Positions 1 through 5,922 of a stretch of DNA of 10,715 bases are shown one piece after another; the first letter of the stretch is position 1; each line of letters begins with the position of its first letter. The translations under genes were made by a program, and so were the position numbers. The stretch comes from a bacterium BMS3Bbin02 (GTDB lineage: Bacteria > Actinomycetota > Acidimicrobiia > Spongiisociales > UBA5794): assembly GCA_002898115.1 (NCBI GenBank), contig BDTL01000129.1:1-10715 (forward strand), given 5' to 3'. The notes beneath the pieces were generated by a model. That model had not been told where the DNA came from. It saw only the letters and a list, made by a program, of their open reading frames with translations, and did no database searches.

Positions 1-426
1 CAGAACGGCAACGACGCATCGGGCGGGTCGAGCGGCAACGACAACATCGATATCCGCAACAATCTGATTATTGGGACCGGCGGCAATCCCCAATACGCCC
101 GCAACGACGGAGGGTCTGCGACCATCACGTTCGGGAAACAACTCTGGGCGGGCCTGTTCCGCAACGCCGGCAGTGCCGGACCGGGGGTGCCGTCGTTCCC
201 ACAGAGCGGCGATGTCGTCGTGAGTTCGGGAGCGCTCGGAACCGTGGTCGTCGACCCGACCACCGGCGGGGTCACCGGTCTCGCCAACGCCATTGCCCGC
301 TACAAGCCGACCGCAGGAAGCCCCACCCTCGGCGCCGCCGAAGCACTCTCCGACGTCGTGAGAGACATCATCGGCACGGCCCGTTCACTCACCGCCCCCA
401 CCATCGGCGCCATCGAATCACCGTAG
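1..426 (+). CDS. C-terminal part of a secreted parallel beta-helix protein (choice-of-anchor Q-like end), 5' truncated by window
   Basis: The frame is open from the first base to a TAG at 424-426, giving the last 141 residues of a larger protein. The visible part begins with a Gly/Asn/Asp-rich stretch and the segment DNIDIRNNLIIG, a typical rung of a right-handed parallel beta-helix (pectate-lyase-like fold). It ends in a pattern (GSPTLGAAEAL, then VVRDIIG, R, and PTIGAIES) that matches the C-terminal cap of choice-of-anchor Q and related beta-helix proteins, where a DI.G..R....IGA.E signature is common. Such proteins are usually exported and either bind or cleave polysaccharide or act as surface proteins. 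No catalytic residues are visible here, so I assign no enzymatic activity. It converges with the Fic gene across about 87 bp in which I see no convincing terminator. The fold call is fairly secure; the function is open. Confidence 0.75.
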   Translation, partial: QNGNDASGGSSGNDNIDIRNNLIIGTGGNPQYARNDGGSATITFGKQLWAGLFRNAGSAGPGVPSFPQSGDVVVSSGALGTVVVDPTTGGVTGLANAIARYKPTAGSPTLGAAEALSDVVRDIIGTARSLTAPTIGAIESP

Positions 427-513
427 TCGCGCTCTTGATCAGCGAGCACCGGTAACACGCCAGCTCCGGAACCAATAGGATCTGTCGGCGGAGCACCCCC
501 TTCCCGCGGACAA

Positions 514-1629
514 CTATCGGAGCCATTGTTGGGTGATGTCGAGGAGTTCGCGGGCTGCCCACCAGCGGGAGGGACGGCCTCGCTTGTCGGCCTTGACGTC
601 GACCGGGCGAACGACCTCATATCGTTCGAGTGTCTCGAGAGCATTGCGGGCAGACCTTTCTGACACGCCGATGAGGGGCGCCAGATTCCTCGCATTGAGG
701 ACCGGCATCTGGGGCAAGAACTCAAGCGAGGCGCGCGCTGCGGAGTCCGCTCGCAGCTCCGACGTTCGTTCCTTCCAGTCTCCAATGATGCGGTCAACTT
801 CGTCGATCATATGGCCGCTTTGGTTGGCGGCCCGGATCGCGATCTCGGCGAACCAGCTCACCCACTCGTCTAGTGACCGTTCACGAAAGGCATAGAGACC
901 ACTGAGATAACCCCCCGGGTCGCGAGCGATGAGGACGCTGATCGGGGGTGGCAGGCGGCCTACAACACCACGATTGCGCAGCACCCACCCGATCAGTATT
1001 CGCCCCAGCCGACCGTTGCCGTCTCCGTAGGGATGAATTGTCTCGAATTGTGCGTGCACGACCGCGGCCTGTGTGATCGGGTCCACAACGTCAGACGTGG
1101 CAAATCCAACAAGGTCGGCCATCAGCTCATCGACATATTTCGGCGGCGGAGGCACATAGACGGCGTCGAGGGGAGAGGTTCCGCCGATCCATCCGGGTGA
1201 CGGTCGAAAAGTCCCGATAAGTTCGTCCGAAAGTGTGCTGTTGTCCATCAGCCGGGTATGCCAGGAATGGAGTGCATCGATACTGAGCTCGGGAGTTGTG
1301 AGCGCGGCCTCGAAAGCTGTGAGGTTGTCCGTGATCCAGCCAACGTCACCAGACATCGGCCTTAGCTCGGCGAGAGCCACCTGTTCGATCGGGGCCCGCA
1401 GGCCTTCGATACTCGAGCTTGCGATGCCCTCGGTGCGCAGCATGAGCCGGGCGAGAGGTTCCCAGGTCGCCGGAAGTCGTTCATCGCTTCGCCGTAGTTC
1501 CGCCGCTGCTTGCTCAGTCGCGCGAATCGTGCTCGACGTGAGTTCCAGATCGCGATCCTCCAAGAGGGCCGGCACCCATGCGGTGGCCTGGCGTCCGTGC
1601 CAGTCAAAACCCACCCGCGATCCCGTCAC
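514..1629 (-). CDS. Fic family protein AMP transferase (adenylyltransferase), class II self-inhibited, with C-terminal winged helix
   Basis: The protein has 371 residues from the preferred GTG start. Fic enzymes usually transfer AMP from ATP to a Ser, Thr or Tyr hydroxyl of a target protein. The catalytic motif HPYGDGNGRLGR is complete at residues 199-210, so the enzyme should be active. A Fic_N-type N-terminal region carries the inhibitory-helix motif SSSIEG (residues 71-76), matching the (S/T)xxxE(G/N) signature of class II Fic proteins, whose glutamate blocks productive ATP binding. Residues 312-345 (NLAPLIGVSERSARNALETL) look like a winged helix-turn-helix that could bind DNA. The frame extends six codons upstream to a TTG at 1647 that has no ribosome binding site. 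The GTG at 1627-1629 has AAGGA seven bases before it, so I chose it. That SD lies within a long inverted repeat (1634-1670). No adjacent antitoxin gene is visible. The target is unknown. Confidence 0.92.
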   Translation of the reverse strand: MTGSRVGFDWHGRQATAWVPALLEDRDLELTSSTIRATEQAAAELRRSDERLPATWEPLARLMLRTEGIASSSIEGLRAPIEQVALAELRPMSGDVGWITDNLTAFEAALTTPELSIDALHSWHTRLMDNSTLSDELIGTFRPSPGWIGGTSPLDAVYVPPPPKYVDELMADLVGFATSDVVDPITQAAVVHAQFETIHPYGDGNGRLGRILIGWVLRNRGVVGRLPPPISVLIARDPGGYLSGLYAFRERSLDEWVSWFAEIAIRAANQSGHMIDEVDRIIGDWKERTSELRADSAARASLEFLPQMPVLNARNLAPLIGVSERSARNALETLERYEVVRPVDVKADKRGRPSRWWAARELLDITQQWLR

Positions 1630-1633
1630 AGCA

Positions 1634-1670
1634 ATATCCTTCCGCAAATCATCTATTTACGGAAGGATAT
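1634..1670 (-). promoter_or_regulatory. 16-bp inverted repeat covering the Shine-Dalgarno of the Fic gene (operator or translational hairpin)
   Basis: On the minus strand the arms are ATATCCTTCCG (1670-1660) and CGGAAGGATAT (1644-1634), an 11-bp perfect match. One T/G pair (a U-G wobble in RNA) and a further AAAT/ATTT match extend the stem to 16 pairs around a five-base AGATG loop. The 3' arm contains AAGGA at 1641-1637, the SD of the GTG start at 1629, and the stem ends four bases before that codon. A transcript starting upstream of 1670 would bury its SD. As DNA, the symmetric 37-bp site could equally be an operator for a dimeric repressor, possibly the Fic protein's own winged helix. The structure is seen directly; its role is inferred. 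Confidence 0.6.
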
Positions 1671-1682
1671 CACACCAATCGT

Positions 1683-1707
1683 CTATAAATAGAATCCCGA
1701 TGATTCT
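1683..1707. repeat. Two short adjacent palindromes in the AT-rich region upstream of the Fic gene
   Basis: CTATAAATAG (1683-1692) is symmetric except for its two central bases. Overlapping it, AGAATC (1691-1696) and GATTCT (1702-1707) form a six-base inverted repeat around five bases. On the minus strand, TATAGA (1687-1682) within this stretch could be a -10 element for the Fic gene, which would place transcription start just before the hairpin at 1634-1670. I see no good -35 element. These may be operator half-sites or chance. Confidence 0.3.
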
Positions 1708-1820
1708 GGCGTACACCACCTTCGCCTGTGGCCCCGTTCAGTGAGCGGCATCATCAGCGCTTGAGCCCCGGTATTCGAAGGCACAGGCTCGCATCGCAGG
1801 TTTCGTGCGCGCTCAACCAA

Positions 1821-1845
1821 GCTTCGGCGCCCCTTAGACCGAAGC
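1821..1845 (-). terminator. Possible stem-loop terminator downstream of the small lipoprotein gene
   Basis: GCTTCGG (1821-1827) and CCGAAGC (1839-1845) form a perfect 7-bp, GC-rich inverted repeat with an 11-base loop. It begins six bases past the TAG/TGA-side end of the lipoprotein gene (1852), the usual place for a terminator. In the minus-strand direction it is followed by TTGGTT rather than a clean T-run, so it is at best a weak intrinsic terminator. Confidence 0.35.
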
Positions 1846-1851
1846 GAGCCT

Positions 1852-2235
1852 TCAGTCCCCCAAAGCCTCGTCGATTTGCACGTCGAGCACTTCTCCGTCT
1901 GAGCCGTCGATCAGGATGCGTTCGCCAAGCGGTTCCGACAAATCGAAGAAATACTTGTCGGCGCAGGCGGAACCAGTGTCTTCATTCTGCGCGGTGACTT
2001 TCACCGTCACGCTCTCGGGCGTCTCGACAACATCGAGGGAAAGGTCAGCGTTGCACGCACCGACGGAGAGTTCGATGGAGATGCCGTCCGGCGATCGCGC
2101 CGCTCCATAGATGTTGGCGCCGCTACCGCACGCGACCAAGACAATCATGAAGACAGTGACCGTCGCCACCCAATGCAGACCCTTCCGGAGATGGGGGTCA
2201 CGTCGATCAGTTGTTACAGATTGTGCTTGTTCCAC
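1852..2235 (-). CDS. Small putative lipoprotein with a two-cysteine extracellular domain
   Basis: The protein has 127 residues from a GTG start. A basic N-terminal region (RRDPHLRK, residues 11-18) precedes a hydrophobic segment (about 22-35) ending in LVAC, a good lipobox, with Cys36 as the likely lipidated residue. The mature part, about 90 residues, is acidic and beta-rich with two further cysteines (Cys61, Cys91) that could form a disulfide. The arrangement, with a VVETPESVTVKV strand, a Cys-containing loop and then a PLGERILIDGSDGEVL tail, resembles a small extracellular domain I know from many actinobacterial hypothetical proteins, for which I have no function or name. A GAAGG lies close to the GTG (three-base spacer), so the start is only moderately supported, but a later GTG would remove the basic region. 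The nitroreductase gene lies 90 bp upstream on the same strand; co-transcription is uncertain. Confidence 0.72.
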   Translation of the reverse strand: MEQAQSVTTDRRDPHLRKGLHWVATVTVFMIVLVACGSGANIYGAARSPDGISIELSVGACNADLSLDVVETPESVTVKVTAQNEDTGSACADKYFFDLSEPLGERILIDGSDGEVLDVQIDEALGD

Positions 2236-2325
2236 AGACCTTCACCGCCGCTAGATACGACGACGCCTCAATGCAGTACGCAAGTGTAAAACTTGAAACC
2301 ACCGACCCGAATCTACGCAAGAACC

Positions 2326-2847
2326 CTATGAGCCGTCGAGAGGGGTGCCGTGGGTGTTGTGGAAGATGACTTCGGAGCGGTCCTTGCGGCCACCCTGGCC
2401 ACCGAACCTGGCGATCTTGCCGTCTTCGGGGGGATAGCCGAGCGACACGGCGTACCGAGCACGAGCACCTTCGGGGAGTTCAAGTACCTCGGCTGCGACC
2501 TCGTCGCGATGCAGCGTGATCGGACACGACACCACGCCGAGCGACGCCGCGGCGAGCATGATGTTCTGGGCGAGGCGTCCGGTATCGAACTCGTAACCGT
2601 GGGGTTCCTGCACGAGCGCAATCGCCACCGGCGCATTCGCCAACGGTGTTGTGAAGTCGCCCGCCGCACACAGCCGCTCCTTCTGTGCGCCGTCAACAAC
2701 GATGAACGACCACAGTTGCAGGTTCTTGGCGCTCCCGGTCCACCGGGCCGCTTCGAGAATCTGGTCAAGGTGTTCGTCGGACAGGGGCTTGTCGCTGTAC
2801 TGGCGGACGGACCGCAGCGACATGATCTGGTCATACACAGTTCTCAT
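2326..2847 (-). CDS. Nitroreductase family protein (FMN-dependent oxidoreductase)
   Basis: The protein has 173 residues, a normal length for the short subgroup. Members bind FMN as dimers and use NAD(P)H to reduce nitro compounds, quinones, flavins or other acceptors in the cytoplasm. The N-terminal RSVRQYSDKPLSDEHLDQIL (residues 12-31) is the conserved phosphate-binding start of the family (R12, S13 and R15 contact FMN in relatives). It is followed by the AARWTGSAKNLQLW helix and loop (33-46), the region normally written APSA.N.QPW. Residues 92-112 (LAQNIMLAAASLGVVSCPI) form the central helix and strand, and the C-terminal GRKDRSEVIFHN is the usual FMN-contacting tail. The ATG at 2845-2847 has only a weak SD but is preceded by TAGTCT and six bases, the spacing of a leaderless promoter. 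The substrate cannot be read from the sequence. An antisense open frame over the gene is a shadow. Confidence 0.93.
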   Translation of the reverse strand: MRTVYDQIMSLRSVRQYSDKPLSDEHLDQILEAARWTGSAKNLQLWSFIVVDGAQKERLCAAGDFTTPLANAPVAIALVQEPHGYEFDTGRLAQNIMLAAASLGVVSCPITLHRDEVAAEVLELPEGARARYAVSLGYPPEDGKIARFGGQGGRKDRSEVIFHNTHGTPLDGS

Positions 2848-2853
2848 ACCCCG

Positions 2854-2859
2854 AGACTA
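2854..2859 (-). promoter_or_regulatory. Candidate -10 element of the nitroreductase gene, leaderless spacing
   Basis: On the minus strand TAGTCT fits the actinobacterial TANNNT -10 pattern and is separated from the ATG by exactly six bases (CGGGGT). That would put transcription start on the A of the start codon. No convincing -35 is present 16-18 bases upstream, which is common in this phylum. The only SD-like sequence is the GGGG next to the start codon. Confidence 0.35.
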
Positions 2860-2898
2860 GCGGAGCACACAAACAGCCACCGCGCCCCTACTTCCCAC

Positions 2899-2947
2899 GT
2901 TTTGGTGACGTTCAACGGGAATAAACCGGCCCGAGCGTCACCAAAAC
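2899..2947. terminator. Terminator-like 12-bp perfect inverted repeat between transporter and nitroreductase genes
   Basis: GTTTTGGTGACG (2899-2910) and CGTCACCAAAAC (2936-2947) are perfect reverse complements around a 25-base loop. The loop contains a second nested match, CGGG (2916-2919) with CCCG (2930-2933). It begins 12 bases after the stop codon of the minus-strand transporter gene, which suits a terminator. However, the T-run is at the 5' edge of the first arm and no T-tract follows the second, so it is not a canonical intrinsic terminator. It may be a U-tract-less actinobacterial terminator, a protein-binding site, or one copy of a dispersed repeat. Confidence 0.5.
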
Positions 2948-2959
2948 CAGAGGGGCAGG

Positions 2960-3940
2960 TCACGAGGTCACCTTGAGAGGCTCCCGGCTCGCCACCATCT
3001 GACGCCCGGCCCGGGACATGATCGCCATACCCGCGCCGACCAGGGTGATGACACCACCCACGAGTTGCACCGGGGTTGCGGCCTCGCCGAGGAAGATCCA
3101 TGCAAGCCCACCGGAGAGGATCGGCAAACCGAGCATGAGAACAGGCGGAAGGTTTGCCGGCACCCACTTCAATGGCCAGGTCATCGCTACGTGACCCAGC
3201 CCGCCGGGAACGAGGGCGACAAACACCACCGGCAACAGCGCTCGCGGCGCAACGTCAAACACCGGCACCGTCTGCACCGCGGCAAACAGTGACACGGCGC
3301 CTGCCGCGACGATCAGCGCACCGGAAAGGAATGCTGTCGCATCCATGTAGTCGCGCGCCCTCTTCGAAATGAGGAAAAACAGCGTGTAGGTGAGCATGGT
3401 CATCACCGCGGCAAACATTCCCCACAGATCACCCCCAGCCGCGCTGGCCCCACCGAGCACGACCATCGCGGATCCTGCAATGCCGACCACCGCACCAAGG
3501 AAGAACCGGAACCCGGGTTTCTCGCCAAAGAACTTGACGGCGAGCACCCCAACCACAATCGGTGACAACCTGTTGATCAGCGTGACGTCGTTCACGGACG
3601 TCGCCTTGATCGCCGCCACGTAGAACAGGTGGTTCACGCCGAACATCACTCCACCCATCACCAGGTACTTCCGACCGCTAACCGGGAGAAAGGCATGACC
3701 GCGGCTGCGACGCCACAGCAACACGATGCCAAATATGAGCGCACCGAGCCAGATCCGCCAGAACGCAAACACGTTTGCGGTGAGATCGGTGCCACGCACG
3801 ACAACCGCACTTGAGGCGTAGAGAAAGACGGCGAGCCCGACGATCGTCGCCGGAGAACGTGCAGCGAAGTTTTGGAATACCTGAGAAAGGCGAGAGGCCC
3901 GGGCAATCAACGGAGGAACTCCTGAATGGACCAAAGGCAT
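2960..3940 (-). CDS. DMT/EamA family transporter (10 transmembrane helices)
   Basis: The protein has 326 residues with two EamA halves, at about residues 33-163 and 172-308, giving the ten hydrophobic helices expected of the drug/metabolite transporter superfamily. Family features include RIWLGALIFGIVLL in helix 2, the NHLFYVAAIKATSVNDVTLI segment with helix 4 following, FFGEKP at the end of helix 4 of the first half, and the matching WIFLGEAATPVQLVGG in the second. Relatives export amino acids, metabolites or drugs across the inner membrane; the substrate here is unknown. The ATG at 3938-3940 has no SD. A TTG at 3908-3910, ten codons downstream, is preceded by AGGAG with an eight-base spacer and leaves all helices intact, so translation may start there (316 residues). 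The gene is divergent from the DUF2332 gene with a 75-bp shared promoter region, and a strong inverted repeat follows its stop. Confidence 0.93.
   Translation of the reverse strand: MPLVHSGVPPLIARASRLSQVFQNFAARSPATIVGLAVFLYASSAVVVRGTDLTANVFAFWRIWLGALIFGIVLLWRRSRGHAFLPVSGRKYLVMGGVMFGVNHLFYVAAIKATSVNDVTLINRLSPIVVGVLAVKFFGEKPGFRFFLGAVVGIAGSAMVVLGGASAAGGDLWGMFAAVMTMLTYTLFFLISKRARDYMDATAFLSGALIVAAGAVSLFAAVQTVPVFDVAPRALLPVVFVALVPGGLGHVAMTWPLKWVPANLPPVLMLGLPILSGGLAWIFLGEAATPVQLVGGVITLVGAGMAIMSRAGRQMVASREPLKVTS
3919..3923 (-). promoter_or_regulatory. Strong SD inside the annotated transporter frame, pointing to a TTG start at 3910
   Basis: AGGAG on the minus strand stands eight bases before TTG (3910-3908). 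The upstream ATG at 3940 lacks any SD, and TATCAT, a possible -10, overlaps that ATG (3944-3939), which would place transcription start downstream of it. Together these favour the shorter protein. Confidence 0.45.
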
Positions 3941-4004
3941 GATAGCCGATTACAGCGAGCCCGAACCCGGTTGCAGTTGAGCCGCTAAAACCGCGCTCGG
4001 CATG

Positions 4005-4010
4005 CATAAT
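4005..4010 (+). promoter_or_regulatory. Candidate -10 element of the DUF2332 gene, near-leaderless spacing
   Basis: CATAAT matches five of six bases of the TATAAT consensus and ends five bases before the ATG at 4016, so transcription would begin at or beside the start codon. No -35 at 17 bases is evident; TTGAGC (3977-3982) is too far upstream. The only SD-like sequence is GGGG directly beside the ATG. Confidence 0.3.
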
Positions 4011-4015
4011 GGGGT

Positions 4016-5083
4016 ATGACGTACGTTGCGGGAGCTCCGCTTTCCGACCAGGCCGAACGGATGGCTGCCTGGACCGACAAGGTCGCCAGAGGGAACACTC
4101 TCCTCTACACGCGGCTCGGAGATGCGACAAGCAAAGACGCCGACCTTCTTGCCATGCTTAGCGAGATACCGCAGCAGCAACCTGTCCCCCTGCTGCTCTT
4201 CGGTGCGGTGCACCAGCTCCTTCTCAACGGAGCGCAGCATCCTCTTCGAGAGTTCTACGCAACCTGTACCGATACCCCGGACCCGGTGTCAGATCCATTC
4301 CCTGCGTTCAAAGAGTTCGTTATGGACAACTACGACGCGATTGTCGAGATCGCCGCAACCCGTCAAGTGCAGACCAACGAGGTCGCCAGGTCGAGCCTGT
4401 TTCTCCCTGCCTATCGGATCATCGCGCGGCGCACCAACCGACCGATGTGGATTATTGAAGTCGGATCGAGTGCCGGTCTCACGCTGCTATTCGACCGCTG
4501 GCACTACACGTATCACCACGGCCATTCGTCGGTCGAGATCGGCGACCCCGAGTCACCGGTACGTCTCGAATGCATCGTCCGGGGACCACAGCGCCCGCTG
4601 TTCCCTGACCCGATGCCCGACATCGCAGCTCGGATCGGCGTCGACCTCGATCCAATCGATATCAACAACCCCGACGACGAATCGTGGATCCGCGGACTCG
4701 TGTGGCCGGACCGACCAGACAGACATAAGCGCCTCTCGGCGGCCATCTCGGTAGCCAAGGCCCACCCGCTGACACTCGTCGAGGGCGATGCCATCGACTG
4801 TCTGGAGGAACAGGTCGGCGCCGCTTCAGACGACTCGGTCGTCGTCATCAACCACTCCCACGTGCTCAACCAACTCCCAGCGGAGCGCCGTGAGGATTTC
4901 ACCGTCGAGCTCGACCGTCTCTCCCAGGATCGACCGATCTGGCGGATCTCCAATGAGTGGTTGACACACTCCAACCCTCAACTTGACCTCATCCGCCATT
5001 TCGGAAACAGTCACCAGATCGAGGGGCTTGCCGACGTGCACCACCACGGTGAATGGATTTCGTGGCGAGGCCCGACGCGGTAG
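4016..5083 (+). CDS. DUF2332 family protein with methyltransferase-like sequence motifs
   Basis: The protein has 355 residues, the usual length for this family of actinobacterial and proteobacterial proteins of unknown function. Hallmarks are the helical N-terminal part with LLFGAVHQLLLNG (residues 60-72) and HPLREFY (75-81), the signature TRQVQTNEVARSSLFLPA (115-132), the segment IIEVGSSAGLTLLFDRW (146-162), GLVWPDRPDRHKRLSAAI (227-244) and LVEGDAIDCL (254-263). The EVGSSAGL stretch resembles the glycine-rich SAM-binding loop (motif I) of Rossmann-fold methyltransferases, and SVVVINHSHVLNQLP (274-288) has the look of motif IV. That is my reading, not established function. There is no signal peptide or membrane segment, so it should be cytosolic. 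It stands alone on its strand, is divergent from the transporter, and ends six bases from the convergent SRAP gene. Met16 is a possible alternative start. Confidence 0.88.
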   Translation: MTYVAGAPLSDQAERMAAWTDKVARGNTLLYTRLGDATSKDADLLAMLSEIPQQQPVPLLLFGAVHQLLLNGAQHPLREFYATCTDTPDPVSDPFPAFKEFVMDNYDAIVEIAATRQVQTNEVARSSLFLPAYRIIARRTNRPMWIIEVGSSAGLTLLFDRWHYTYHHGHSSVEIGDPESPVRLECIVRGPQRPLFPDPMPDIAARIGVDLDPIDINNPDDESWIRGLVWPDRPDRHKRLSAAISVAKAHPLTLVEGDAIDCLEEQVGAASDDSVVVINHSHVLNQLPAERREDFTVELDRLSQDRPIWRISNEWLTHSNPQLDLIRHFGNSHQIEGLADVHHHGEWISWRGPTR

Positions 5084-5089
5084 CAGTGA

Positions 5090-5806
5090 CTACAGATCAA
5101 GCAGCGTCTGCTGCCCTTCGCCGACCGACGAGTCGAGCGGTGCAATATTCTCTGCCAGGTTGTTGGCAACCTTATTGACCAATGTCGCCACCGGGTGCAA
5201 CGCCATCACCGGATCGGGACGACCGGCAAGCATCGCAAGAACTTCGTCGGTGTCGGTGAGATCACGATCCAGCCACGCCTCCCACATGTCCGGCGCCAAA
5301 ACAACCGGCATCCGGTCGTGGATGGGGGCAACCGATTTCACGGGGTCACCGGTCATGATGGTGCAGGTCACAATCTTGTCGTCGGTCTCGGGGTCACGCC
5401 ACGTGCTCCACATGCCCGCAAACGCCAGGGGTGAATGGTCAGCCGCGTAGATGTAGTGCGGAAGTTTTCCCTTGTCTCGCACCTGCCACTCGAAGAAGCC
5501 GTCGGCCGGGATGAGGCAGCGGCGTTTCGCAAACGAATCCCGAAACGCCGGCTTGGCGGCCGCGGTCTCGACCCGGGCGTTGATCAGCTTCGCCCCGATT
5601 CTCTTATCCTTCGCCCAGAACGGCAACAAACCCCACCGGAACGCTTCGAGCCGGCGCTGCCCGTCGTGGACCGCAACTGCAAGCACGGAGTTGGTTGGTG
5701 CCACGTTGTAGTGGGGTTCGCACTGCTCGAAGATCGGCATGAGCTGCGCCTTGAAATAGTCGGCGTAATACTCCGGGGTTTCCTTCTGCACGAACCGTCC
5801 ACACAT
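5090..5806 (-). CDS. SRAP family abasic-site crosslinking protein (YedK/HMCES type)
   Basis: The protein has 238 residues starting MCGRFVQ. SRAP proteins use the amino-terminal cysteine, exposed after Met1 removal, to form a covalent thiazolidine link with abasic sites in single-stranded DNA, shielding them until repair. All key residues are visible: Cys2, Asn76 in KLINARVET, Glu106 in DGFFEW and His163 in APIHDRMP, closely matching C2, N75, E105 and H160 of E. coli YedK. The YNVAPT motif (33-38) and WGLLPFWAKD (58-67) are also typical. The frame continues 39 codons upstream, but only the ATG at 5804-5806 puts the cysteine at position 2, so I chose it despite a poorly spaced GGAGG. I see no LexA box of the actinobacterial GAAC-N4-GTTC type upstream. 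It converges with the DUF2332 gene and is divergent from the ABC operon. Confidence 0.96.
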   Translation of the reverse strand: MCGRFVQKETPEYYADYFKAQLMPIFEQCEPHYNVAPTNSVLAVAVHDGQRRLEAFRWGLLPFWAKDKRIGAKLINARVETAAAKPAFRDSFAKRRCLIPADGFFEWQVRDKGKLPHYIYAADHSPLAFAGMWSTWRDPETDDKIVTCTIMTGDPVKSVAPIHDRMPVVLAPDMWEAWLDRDLTDTDEVLAMLAGRPDPVMALHPVATLVNKVANNLAENIAPLDSSVGEGQQTLLDL

Positions 5807-5922
5807 GCCCTCAGCGTACCCTCCAAGTGATCGCTCAGTGACCGTCGATACCAGCAGACAACCCTCGCGACTGCCATCAATTGGGCCTTGATTCCCGGAC
5901 GTTGCTGACCGATAGATACCCA

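Noticed and set aside
427..513. Possible terminator between the convergent beta-helix and Fic genes
   Set aside because: Only four- to five-base complementary stretches with long loops are present and no T-tract follows; not supportable.
608..628. 7-bp inverted repeat CGAACGA/TCGTTCG, LexA-box-like at first sight
   Set aside because: It lies in the Fic coding region and the GAAC and GTTC halves are 11 bases apart, not the four of an actinobacterial LexA box; likely chance.
300..797. Minus-strand open frame spanning the end of the beta-helix gene and the end of the Fic gene
   Set aside because: It overlaps two well-supported genes in other frames and is composed mainly of Arg, Ser and Pro.
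1741..1800. Possible tRNA, prompted by a GGTATTCGA stretch resembling a T-loop
   Set aside because: No acceptor stem, D-stem or anticodon stem could be paired around it.
2350..2976. 208-residue open frame on the plus strand over the nitroreductase
   Set aside because: It lies antisense to a clear nitroreductase and its translation is Arg/His/Pro-rich without family features; GC-rich third positions create such shadows.
3678..4130. 150-residue minus-strand frame across the transporter/DUF2332 divergent region
   Set aside because: It runs through the start regions of two real genes, with a Cys/Arg/Ser-rich composition typical of an out-of-frame translation.
5101..5114. GCAGC/GCTGC stem between the convergent DUF2332 and SRAP genes as a bidirectional terminator
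   Set aside because: The stem is only five pairs, lies inside the SRAP coding end, and has no T-run on either side.
5881..5922. TTG start 14 codons upstream of the ABC ATPase
   Set aside because: The added residues match nothing in the family, there is no SD, and homology begins exactly at the ATG at 5923.
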